In this document: positions 1 through 5,598 of the stretch, one piece after another | Layout of the letters: every line of letters starts with the position of its first letter | How positions within the stretch are numbered: the first letter of the stretch is position 1 | Assembly (NCBI GenBank): GCA_021780795.1 | Contig: JAJXYA010000353.1 | Coordinates: forward strand, 1 to 6,301 | Direction: 5' to 3' | From: Bacillota bacterium | Lineage (GTDB): Bacteria; Bacillota_A; Clostridia; Clostridiales; Clostridiaceae | DNA: 6,301 bases | Translations under genes and position numbers: made by a program | The notes under the pieces: model-generated | Databases searched by the model: none | What the model was told of the DNA's origin: nothing | The model's input: only the letters and a program-made list of their open reading frames with translations

Positions 1-425
1 AAGGTGAAGATATAATATCCCTTCAAAATAAGGTGAAAAAATATAAACTAGATGGAAAAGTGAAATTTTATAATTATAGAAAAGATGCAAACAAGTATAT
101 AAAATTATTTGATTACCTTTTATTCACATCTATAAGCGAAGGCTTTAGCATAACGGTTTTAGAAGGCTTTAGAGAAAGGGTGCCTATTATTGCTAGTGAT
201 ATTAACGCTTTTACTGAATGTATTGAAAACAATAAAACTGGCTATTTATTTGAAAGTGAAAGTGCTACGTCGTTAAGTGAACTTTTATTAAAAATTAAAG
301 ATAAAAATTGGAATACTTCTGTTATAGAAAATGCATATAAGAAATTTAAAAATGAATTTACCTTGATGGAAATGATGAAAAAATATGATGAGTTATATAT
401 TAATATTTTAGAATTAAAAGGATAG
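1..425 (+). CDS. GT4-type glycosyltransferase, C-terminal fragment (5' end outside window)
   Basis: The reading frame is open from the window edge (first full codon at 3) to TAG at 423-425, so about 140 C-terminal residues are visible. A GTG at 33 could be read as a start, but the upstream residues GEDIISLQNK fit the family and the motif order is that of an internal position, so this is a truncated gene. The fragment resembles the second Rossmann domain of GT-B fold, GT4 glycosyltransferases: a VKFYNYRKD segment, then SEGFSITVLE, which carries the E-x7-E motif (fragment residues 46 and 54) that contacts the nucleotide-sugar donor, then VPIIASD and GYLF. The family transfers a sugar from an activated donor at the cytoplasmic face of the membrane. 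Donor and acceptor cannot be read from sequence. It ends 12 nt before a PseC-like gene, so a role in flagellin or surface glycan assembly is inferred. Confidence 0.85.
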   Translation, partial: GEDIISLQNKVKKYKLDGKVKFYNYRKDANKYIKLFDYLLFTSISEGFSITVLEGFRERVPIIASDINAFTECIENNKTGYLFESESATSLSELLLKIKDKNWNTSVIENAYKKFKNEFTLMEMMKKYDELYINILELKG

Positions 426-437
426 AAGGAGAAGGTT

Positions 438-1631
438 ATGGATGAATTAGCGATTAATGGTGGAAAACCTACAAGAGATACATATCTATCTTATGGTAGT
501 CAGTGTATTGATGATAGCGATATAGAGGCAGTAGTAAAGGTTATTAAGGGTGACTACTTAACTACAGGGCCTACGGTTAAGGCATTTGAAGAAAGGGTAG
601 CTAGTTTTGTAGGGGCAAAATATGCTGTAGCTGTTTCAAATGGAACGGCTGCCCTTCATGCAGCCTGCTATGCAGCTGGAATAGGTGAGGGAGATGAAGT
701 TATAGTTACTCCAATGACCTTTGCTGCTTCAAGCAATTGCGTGCTTTATTGCAAAGGTAAACCTGTATTTGTAGATATAAATCCTAATACTTATAATATA
801 GATGCCAATAAAATCGAACAAAAAATCACTGCTAAAACTAAAGCAATTATTCCTGTAGATTTTACAGGACAGGCTGCTGACCTAGATAAAATAAAGGAAA
901 TAGCTGCAAAATATAATCTTACGGTAATAGAAGATGCAGCTCATGCACTGGGAAGCGAATATAAAAATAAAAAAATCGGTTCAGTATCCCATATGACTAC
1001 CTTTAGCTTTCATCCGGTAAAACCAATAACTACAGCAGAGGGGGGAATGGTTGTAACTGATGATAAAAAACTTTATGACAAGCTAAGTATGTTTAGGACC
1101 CACGCTATAACTAGAGATGAAAGGTTTTTAAGTAAAAATGAAGGCTCTTGGTATTATGAGCAAATAGATTTAGGTTACAATTACAGAATTACGGATATGC
1201 AGTGTGCTTTAGGAATTAGTCAGATGGACAAAATAGATGGATTTCTTAAAAGAAGAAGAGAGCTAGTTAAAATATACAATGATAATTTTAAAGACTTAGA
1301 AGCTTATATAACCTTGCCCTATGAAGAAAAGTTTTCAAGTTCAGGTTGGCATTTATATATTATTAAATTAAAGCTTGAAAAACTAAAAGTGGATAGAAGA
1401 CAAATATTTGAAGCGCTTAAGGCTGAAAATATAGGTGTTAATGTTCATTACATACCTGTATATTTACATCCTTATTATGAAAAGCTTGGATATAAAAAAG
1501 GACTATGTATTGAAGCTGAAAAGCTTTATGAAAAAATAATAACCTTACCATTGTTTCCTAAAATGAAAGATAAAGATGCTATGGATGTAATTAAGGCTGT
1601 TACAAAAGTTATTATGCATTATGCAAAATAA
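438..1631 (+). CDS. pseC: PseC-like PLP-dependent sugar aminotransferase (DegT/DnrJ/EryC1 family)
   Basis: This complete 397-residue protein has the usual length of the DegT/DnrJ/EryC1 family. The start is set by AAGGAG at 426-431, 6 nt before ATG. Visible landmarks are GDYLTTGP (38-45), SNGTAAL at 67-73 (phosphate and cofactor loop), VIEDAAHA (163-170) with Asp166 placed to bind the PLP pyridine nitrogen, and SFHPVK (190-195) with Lys195 as the Schiff-base lysine, followed by TTAEGGM. The segments WYYEQIDLGYNYRITDMQ, GWHLYIIKL and VNVHYIPVYLHPYY match the PseC type closely. PseC aminates the 4-keto sugar made by PseB, using glutamate, to give UDP-4-amino-4,6-dideoxy-N-acetyl-beta-L-altrosamine, an intermediate of pseudaminic acid. 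The exact substrate is inferred; LegC-like or other 4-aminotransferases in the same family are alternatives. It shares an operon with the upstream glycosyltransferase, and the flagellin gene follows after 62 nt without a visible terminator between them. Confidence 0.88.
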   Translation: MDELAINGGKPTRDTYLSYGSQCIDDSDIEAVVKVIKGDYLTTGPTVKAFEERVASFVGAKYAVAVSNGTAALHAACYAAGIGEGDEVIVTPMTFAASSNCVLYCKGKPVFVDINPNTYNIDANKIEQKITAKTKAIIPVDFTGQAADLDKIKEIAAKYNLTVIEDAAHALGSEYKNKKIGSVSHMTTFSFHPVKPITTAEGGMVVTDDKKLYDKLSMFRTHAITRDERFLSKNEGSWYYEQIDLGYNYRITDMQCALGISQMDKIDGFLKRRRELVKIYNDNFKDLEAYITLPYEEKFSSSGWHLYIIKLKLEKLKVDRRQIFEALKAENIGVNVHYIPVYLHPYYEKLGYKKGLCIEAEKLYEKIITLPLFPKMKDKDAMDVIKAVTKVIMHYAK

Positions 1632-1636
1632 TTTCC

Positions 1637-1663
1637 TAAAGTTAAAATATAATTAAACGATAA
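1637..1663 (+). promoter_or_regulatory. SigD/sigma-28-type flagellin promoter
   Basis: TAAA at 1637-1640 is followed by exactly 15 nt and then AACGATAA at 1656-1663. This matches the sigma-28 consensus TAAA-N15-GCCGATAA at 4/4 and 6/8 positions with the ideal spacing. Transcription would start near 1670, giving a leader of about 24 nt that holds GGAGGTG (1682-1688) before the flagellin ATG. The element begins 6 nt after the stop of the pseC-like gene. Placement before a flagellin gene is what is expected for late-class control through FliA/SigD and FlgM. The sequence match is seen; its use is inferred. Confidence 0.75.
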
Positions 1664-1693
1664 TAAATAAGTAAAAGTGTCGGAGGTGAAAAA

Positions 1694-2518
1694 ATGATAG
1701 TACAACGTAATTTAGCTTCATATAAAATATTTGTTAATTATGAAAGTGCTTTACAGGCTCAAAGTTCTGCTATGGCTAAAATTTCTTCCGGGCTAAGAGT
1801 AAATAGTGCTAAGGATGACCCTTATGCTGTTGCACAAGATAATACGTTTAATATGCAGATAAAAGCCCTTCAAAGAACAAATGAAAATGCACAAGATGAT
1901 ATAAGTTTGGTTCAAACAAGTTCAAGTGGATTGAATAATATTACAAATATGCTTCAAAGAATACAGCAGCTAGCAGTACAGGCAGGAAATAGCACAAATA
2001 CTTCTTCAGATATAAGCGACATGCAGTCGGAGGTTTCAACACTAGTTAATGGAATAGACTCTATTGCAAAGAATACTAATATTAATGATGTACATCTTTT
2101 AGATGGAAGTCATACAGGATCGCTTGAATCTCAAATAGGAGCAAATAACAAAGATACGGTTTCTATTCCAACTTATGATTTTACGGCAAATGGCTTAGGC
2201 CTTAATAGTTTAAACTTAACAGCAGCAGGTGGTCCTAGTGCTACAATTAATGCTGTTAATACAGCATTAGCAACAATAAGATCAGCAAATAGCAATTATG
2301 GCTCTATAGAAAATAGATTAAACACTAGTATTTCTAATAATACTGCATTAAATACAGATGAACAAACCGGGGATAGCAATGTAATGGATGCAGATGTGGC
2401 ATCTGAAATGATGGAATATTCTAAGCAAAGTGTTTTGGTTCAAGCAGGTATTGCTATGATGGCACAAACTAATAATTTTCCACAACAGGTTTTGAATATT
2501 TTGAGTAAAGTTAAATGA
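1694..2518 (+). CDS. Flagellin, short and divergent (filament subunit)
   Basis: This 274-residue protein has the two conserved ends of flagellin that form the D0/D1 coiled-coil core: an N-terminal region with KISSGLRVN (29-37) and NAQDDISLVQT (65-75), and a C-terminal region with DADVASEMMEYSKQSVLVQA (232-251) and PQQVLNIL (263-270). The middle is short and rich in Ser, Thr and Asn, with QIGANNKDT (147-155), so there is no room for large D2/D3 outer domains. GGAGGTG at 1682-1688, 5 nt before ATG, sets the start. There is no signal peptide, as expected for export through the flagellar type III apparatus. Several near-invariant positions differ: the usual RAGDDAAGLA segment reads SAKDDPYAVA (38-47), QDG reads QDD, and IRD before the C-terminal helix reads VMD. 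Ser/Thr residues could carry the glycan made by the upstream genes. It has its own promoter and terminator. It could be a minor or specialised flagellin paralogue rather than the main one; the window cannot decide. Confidence 0.93.
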   Translation: MIVQRNLASYKIFVNYESALQAQSSAMAKISSGLRVNSAKDDPYAVAQDNTFNMQIKALQRTNENAQDDISLVQTSSSGLNNITNMLQRIQQLAVQAGNSTNTSSDISDMQSEVSTLVNGIDSIAKNTNINDVHLLDGSHTGSLESQIGANNKDTVSIPTYDFTANGLGLNSLNLTAAGGPSATINAVNTALATIRSANSNYGSIENRLNTSISNNTALNTDEQTGDSNVMDADVASEMMEYSKQSVLVQAGIAMMAQTNNFPQQVLNILSKVK

Positions 2519-2551
2519 GTTTAAAAAAATATATAAAATATCATATTTTGC

Positions 2552-2583
2552 AAAAAAAGGCGACTTAAACAATCGTCTTTTTT
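2552..2583 (+). terminator. Intrinsic (Rho-independent) terminator after flagellin
   Basis: An 11-bp stem pairs 2553-2563 (AAAAAAGGCGA) with 2573-2583 (TCGTCTTTTTT), with one G-U pair at 2560/2576 and a 9-nt loop (2564-2572). The right arm ends in six T residues, which form both the A-U base of the stem and the termination tract. It lies 34 nt past the flagellin stop codon and separates the flagellin transcript from the basal-body operon. The G/C core is short (GGCG/CGTC), so leakage is possible. Confidence 0.8.
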
Positions 2584-2652
2584 ATTTAAAATGAAAAAAA
2601 CTGTAGATAAAATAAAAATTTTTGTTATAATATATTTAAAAGAAAATAATTA

Positions 2653-2680
2653 TTGGAAAGTTTTAATAAAGTGTTAAAAT
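2653..2680 (+). promoter_or_regulatory. Candidate SigA promoter (TTGGAA-N16-TAAAAT)
   Basis: TTGGAA at 2653-2658 matches the -35 TTGACA at 4/6 positions. TAAAAT at 2675-2680 matches the -10 TATAAT at 5/6, with a 16-nt spacer and TGT just before the -10. It has the best -35 of the three candidates. In DNA this AT-rich, chance matches are common, so confidence is moderate. Confidence 0.4.
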
Positions 2681-2713
2681 AAATTTAAATAATGTTGAAA
2701 ACTGAAAACGTTA

Positions 2714-2742
2714 TAGAGTATTTTGTCTAATTATGTTATAAT
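2714..2742 (+). promoter_or_regulatory. Candidate extended -10 SigA promoter closest to flgB
   Basis: A perfect TATAAT at 2737-2742 is preceded by TGT (2734-2736), an extended -10 that can work with a weak -35. With a 17-nt spacer the -35 would be TAGAGT (2714-2719), only 3/6. Transcription would start near 2749, leaving a 5' leader of roughly 95 nt before flgB. It is the candidate nearest to the operon with a full -10 match, but no experimental data are visible. Confidence 0.45.
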
Positions 2743-2844
2743 GCGATAGGAAATGAATAAAAAAAATATTAAAAAAGTATTAAAAACAAAATAATAGAAG
2801 GAATGTAATAGTTTTTATCGAATATATTGTTATGAGGTGATAAA

Positions 2845-3243
2845 ATGAATGTAGGAAATATGTCACAAAGTCAATTTGTGTATGATTTTATCAAAAAATC
2901 TATGGAAGCTGCTGACACAAATAGTCAGGTTATAGCAAATAATATAGCAAATGTTAATACAGCAAATTATAAAAGATACTATGTATCTTTTCAAAATACT
3001 TTAAATAATGCTATTCAAATGAAAGTGACAAATCCGAAAGACATAACTAACGGAGATGACTTTGGCTCTATTACTGTAAATCAAGACAACACATCCAGCA
3101 TGAATGCTGATGGAAATAATGTTGATATAGATGCAGAAATGTCTAATCAAGCCCAAAATACTCTTATGTATGAGGCTTTAACAAATCAAGCAAGTACAAG
3201 ACTTTCAATGGAGAAATACGTTATTACAGGGGGAGGCAACTAG
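2845..3243 (+). CDS. flgB: Flagellar proximal rod protein FlgB
   Basis: This 132-residue protein matches the usual length of FlgB, one of the proximal rod subunits that connect the MS ring to the distal rod. The N-terminal rod-protein signature is present as [14 protein letters not shown] (31-44), and the C-terminal helix has the FlgB pattern [13 protein letters not shown] (92-104) followed by [11 protein letters not shown] (107-117). There is no cleavable signal peptide; export is through the flagellar type III system. GAGGTGA at 2834-2840 sets the ATG. An upstream ATG at 2832 hits a stop after two codons, so it is not the start. The signature normally reads NTPGYK; here Pro-Gly is replaced by Ala-Asn (40-41). 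It is the first gene of the operon, and flgC begins 2 nt after its stop. Confidence 0.95.
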   Translation: MNVGNMSQSQFVYDFIKKSMEAADTNSQVIANNIANVNTANYKRYYVSFQNTLNNAIQMKVTNPKDITNGDDFGSITVNQDNTSSMNADGNNVDIDAEMSNQAQNTLMYEALTNQASTRLSMEKYVITGGGN

Positions 3244-3245
3244 TA

Positions 3246-3680
3246 ATGAATGCATTTAGTTCATTAAATATAAGTGAAACTGGTCTTTCAGCTGAAAGAC
3301 TTAGGATGGATACAATTTCTTCAAATATTGCAAATGCAGATACAACAAGGAGCAATGTAACTGGACAACCTTATAGAAGAGAGGTTGCTGTATTTCAGTC
3401 AAATTTAGACAGCGTGCTGAATCCTGAAACGGGGCAGATGGAAACGGAGCTTAAAGGTGTAAAAGCAGTTGGAATCCAGCAAGATCAATCTCCTTTTCAA
3501 AAGGTGTATGACCCTACAAATCCTGATGCTGGAAGTGATGGATATGTGCTTTACCCAAATGTTAATATTTTGGATGAAATGGCAGATCTTATTTCTTCAA
3601 CAAGATCGTATGAAGCAAATGTAAGTGCAATGAATGCAGAAAAAAGCATGTTTTCTAGTGCTTTAACTATAGGAAAATAG
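3246..3680 (+). CDS. flgC: Flagellar proximal rod protein FlgC
   Basis: This 144-residue protein matches FlgC in length and motifs. It forms part of the proximal rod with FlgB and is exported through the flagellar type III apparatus into the cell envelope. The N-terminal rod motif reads [13 protein letters not shown] (24-36), followed by PYRREVAVF (42-50), and the C-terminal region [19 protein letters not shown] (98-116) and [15 protein letters not shown] (121-135) is highly typical of FlgC. The ribosome binding site GGGGGAGG (3229-3236) lies inside the end of flgB, 9 nt before the ATG, and only 2 nt separate the two genes, which suggests translational coupling. Nothing in the sequence is unusual for the family. 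Confidence 0.97.
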   Translation: MNAFSSLNISETGLSAERLRMDTISSNIANADTTRSNVTGQPYRREVAVFQSNLDSVLNPETGQMETELKGVKAVGIQQDQSPFQKVYDPTNPDAGSDGYVLYPNVNILDEMADLISSTRSYEANVSAMNAEKSMFSSALTIGK

Positions 3681-3691
3681 GAGGACTTAGT

Positions 3692-4012
3692 ATGAATGTA
3701 AATCAATTTATTCCTACGAATTATTTAAATACTATATCTAATTTGGGTAGCAGTACAAACAGAATAGATAACAATGGTAATTCCAATGGAGGTTTAGACT
3801 TTGGATCAATTTTAAGCCAAAAGCTAGGGGAAGTTAATGACCAGCAGGTTAATGCGGATAATTTGACTACTAATTTTTTAGAAGGTGGAAATACGTCTAT
3901 AGATCAAGTTATGCTTGGTACACAAGAGGCTAGTCTTTCTTTAGACATGGCAGTTCAGGTAAGAAATAAAATAGTAGATGCATACCAAGAGCTTAATAAA
4001 ATGCAAGTATAG
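3692..4012 (+). CDS. fliE: Flagellar hook-basal body protein FliE
   Basis: This 106-residue protein has the length and C-terminal signature of FliE, the small protein that joins the MS ring (FliF) to the proximal rod and is exported early. The N-terminal 35 residues are Asn/Ser-rich and poorly conserved, as is normal. The conserved part runs from DFGSILSQKLGEVN (36-49) through SIDQVMLGTQEASLSLDMAV (69-88) to QVRNKIVDAYQELNKMQV (89-106), a close fit to the family. AGGAGG at 3679-3684, which overlaps the flgC stop codon, sits 7 nt before the ATG. Its place between flgC and fliF is the standard order in Firmicute flagellar operons. Confidence 0.96.
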   Translation: MNVNQFIPTNYLNTISNLGSSTNRIDNNGNSNGGLDFGSILSQKLGEVNDQQVNADNLTTNFLEGGNTSIDQVMLGTQEASLSLDMAVQVRNKIVDAYQELNKMQV

Positions 4013-4013
4013 T

Positions 4014-4019
4014 AGGGAG
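4014..4019 (+). promoter_or_regulatory. Ribosome binding site deciding the fliF start
   Basis: AGGGAG at 4014-4019 lies 8 nt before ATG 4028. A GTG at 4019 in the same frame would add three residues (MHI), but it overlaps this site and would have no ribosome binding site of its own. ATG 4028 is therefore chosen. Confidence 0.75.
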
Positions 4020-4027
4020 TGCATATA

Positions 4028-5593
4028 ATGAAAAACATTTTAGAGGGTATAGGTAATTTAAAGAACAAATGGCTGGGACTTTCAAATACCGGAAAAGTTG
4101 CAAGTGGTATTTTAGCTTTAGTTATTTTTTCTGCACTAGTTTTTTTAATCATATCCTCAACCACAACAAAGTATGGTGTATTGTTTTCAGGACTGAATTC
4201 TTCTGATTCAGCAACCATAATATCAAAATTAAAAACAGATAAAGTTCCATATGAAGTTCAAGGTAACTCAATTTATGTTCCTGAAAGTGAAGTGGACGAA
4301 CTAAGGCTTCAGTATGATACATCAATAACAAACGGAACTACTGGCTTTGAGCTTTTTGACAATACTAGTCAATTTGGTATGACGGACCAACAATTTAATG
4401 TTACTTATCAAAGAGCTTTAGAGGGAGAACTGGAAAGAACAATTATGGGATTTTCTCAAATTGCAGATGATAGGGTAGAGCTTGCAATGCCTGATAGTTC
4501 TGTTTTTGTACAGGATCAAAACTCAGGGACAGCTTCCGTATTTTTGAAAATGAAAAGCGGAGAAACTTTGACAAAATCTCAAGTTAAGGCTATAGTTGCC
4601 TTGGTATCAGGTGCGGTGAAAAATTTGCCTGCAGCTAATATTCAAGTTGTTGATGATAATATGAATGTTTTGACGGATAATTCTAAAGACGGTTCTACTG
4701 ATCTTTCAAGTTCATCAACAGAAAAAAATCAAGTAATTGATCAAACAGAGAATGAGTTACAGGAAAAGGCTTTAGCACAGCTTGAACCAATTTATGGTGA
4801 AGGAAACGTTAAAGTTCAAGTTAACGCTGATATGAATTTTGATTCAAATCAGCAAACTTCTACGGTTAAGAGTAACCCTATAATAGTTAGTCAGGATAAC
4901 AAAACTTCTGGTTCCTCAAATGGTGGAACCCTTTCAAATAGCGGAAGTCCTACTACAAACAATTATAATAATTCAAACCAAATCGTAAATAATTCTTCTG
5001 CAGGTTATTCTTATAGTAACGAAGTTACAACAAATTACGATAATTCAACTACACAAACAACAACAACTAAATCACCAGGTGATGTTACTAGATTAACTGT
5101 TTCAGTAGTTGTAAATAAAACATTAAATCAAAATGACCAGACTGCTATTAATAATATCGTAAGCCAGGCAGTAGGACTTAATGCCCAAAGAGGAGATAGT
5201 ATAAGTATTGAAGGAATGAAATTTAATACAACACTTCAAAACAACGCAAAGGCTGCTATTGCACAAATGAATCAAGCGGCTCAAACAAAGCAAAGATATG
5301 AGATTATTGCAGCAGCTGTTGGTGGAGTTTTACTTCTTATTTTTGCAATTATATTATTTATTAGATCTAGAAGAAGAAAAAATAATGATGAAGTTACCCT
5401 TGGAGAAAATATAGATGCTAAAATTGCAGATAATATTTCGCCTAAGGAAGCAACAACTAGCTTTGAACCGATTAAATTTGAAGAAGACAATATGAACCTT
5501 CATATGGAAAAAGAAATTAAACAATATGCTAATACAAAACCAGATCAAGTTGCAGATGTGGTAAAAGCTTGGCTTTCTGAGGAGGAGAGGTGA
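4028..5593 (+). CDS. fliF: Flagellar MS-ring protein FliF
   Basis: This 521-residue protein forms the membrane MS ring on which the rotor and export gate assemble. Residues 26-43 form the first membrane helix and about 425-445 the second, followed by a basic RSRRRK stop-transfer segment. Between them are ring-building regions: KYGVLFSGL (48-56) and VPYEVQGNSIYVPESEVDELR (73-93, first), then QRALEGELERTI (128-139) to AANIQVVDD (202-210, second), and a third region holding QLEPIYGEGNVKVQV (251-265) and SPGDVTRLTVSVVVN (349-363). Residues about 283-348 are a low-complexity Asn/Ser/Thr-rich stretch in the beta-collar part of the third region. The cytoplasmic tail, EKEIKQYANTKPDQVADVVK to AWLSEEER (494-521), is the FliG-binding end and is intact. 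fliE ends 15 nt upstream and fliG starts 5 nt downstream, consistent with coupled expression of two proteins that bind each other. Confidence 0.97.
   Translation: MKNILEGIGNLKNKWLGLSNTGKVASGILALVIFSALVFLIISSTTTKYGVLFSGLNSSDSATIISKLKTDKVPYEVQGNSIYVPESEVDELRLQYDTSITNGTTGFELFDNTSQFGMTDQQFNVTYQRALEGELERTIMGFSQIADDRVELAMPDSSVFVQDQNSGTASVFLKMKSGETLTKSQVKAIVALVSGAVKNLPAANIQVVDDNMNVLTDNSKDGSTDLSSSSTEKNQVIDQTENELQEKALAQLEPIYGEGNVKVQVNADMNFDSNQQTSTVKSNPIIVSQDNKTSGSSNGGTLSNSGSPTTNNYNNSNQIVNNSSAGYSYSNEVTTNYDNSTTQTTTTKSPGDVTRLTVSVVVNKTLNQNDQTAINNIVSQAVGLNAQRGDSISIEGMKFNTTLQNNAKAAIAQMNQAAQTKQRYEIIAAAVGGVLLLIFAIILFIRSRRRKNNDEVTLGENIDAKIADNISPKEATTSFEPIKFEEDNMNLHMEKEIKQYANTKPDQVADVVKAWLSEEER
5588..5593 (+). 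promoter_or_regulatory. Ribosome binding site deciding the GTG start of fliG
   Basis: AGGTGA at 5588-5593, inside a longer GGAGGAGAGGTGA run, lies 5 nt before GTG 5599 and includes the fliF stop codon TGA. No ATG is available near it in the fliG frame, and the protein family begins just after this point, so GTG 5599 is the start. Confidence 0.8.
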
Positions 5594-5598
5594 TATAA

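Larger units (their letters stand above)
2584..2844 (+). promoter_or_regulatory. AT-rich gene-free leader upstream of flgB operon
   Basis: This stretch of about 260 nt has no convincing gene. It is strongly A/T biased and must hold the promoter of the flgB operon, because a terminator lies just upstream. Three TG-n extended -10-like sites occur: TGTTATAAT at 2623-2631, TGTTAAAAT at 2672-2680 and TGTTATAAT at 2734-2742. No sigma-28 element with correct spacing is seen here, so vegetative SigA control is favoured. I see no conserved c-di-GMP riboswitch core and no long inverted repeats of an invertible flagellar switch. The ribosome binding site GAGGTGA (2834-2840) precedes flgB. Confidence 0.55.

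Noticed and set aside
33..425. A complete small 130-residue protein starting with GTG at 33
   Set aside because: The frame stays open to the window edge, the upstream residues fit the glycosyltransferase fold, and no ribosome binding site precedes the GTG.
2348..2572. Minus-strand open frame across the flagellin end and terminator
   Set aside because: It is a shadow of the flagellin gene, has no ribosome binding site and runs through the terminator hairpin. The other minus-strand frames inside fliE, fliF and fliG are rejected on the same grounds.
2742..2749. TGCGATAG as a second sigma-28 -10 element before flgB
   Set aside because: It keeps CGATA, but there is no TAAA at a spacing of 14 to 16 nt upstream.
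2753..2794. Short open frame starting ATG at 2753 encoding MNKKNIKKVLKTK, close to a predicted transcription start
   Set aside because: Only 13 codons of almost pure A-rich sequence, with no clear ribosome binding site; such frames arise by chance in this composition.
2584..2844. Possible c-di-GMP riboswitch or invertible flagellar switch upstream of flgB, as known in Clostridioides difficile
   Set aside because: I see neither the conserved G/C-rich GEMM core nor a pair of long inverted repeats; the region is nearly featureless A/T.
4019..4027. GTG at 4019 as the start of FliF
   Set aside because: It overlaps the AGGGAG ribosome binding site that serves ATG 4028 at correct spacing, and the added residues are not family-conserved.
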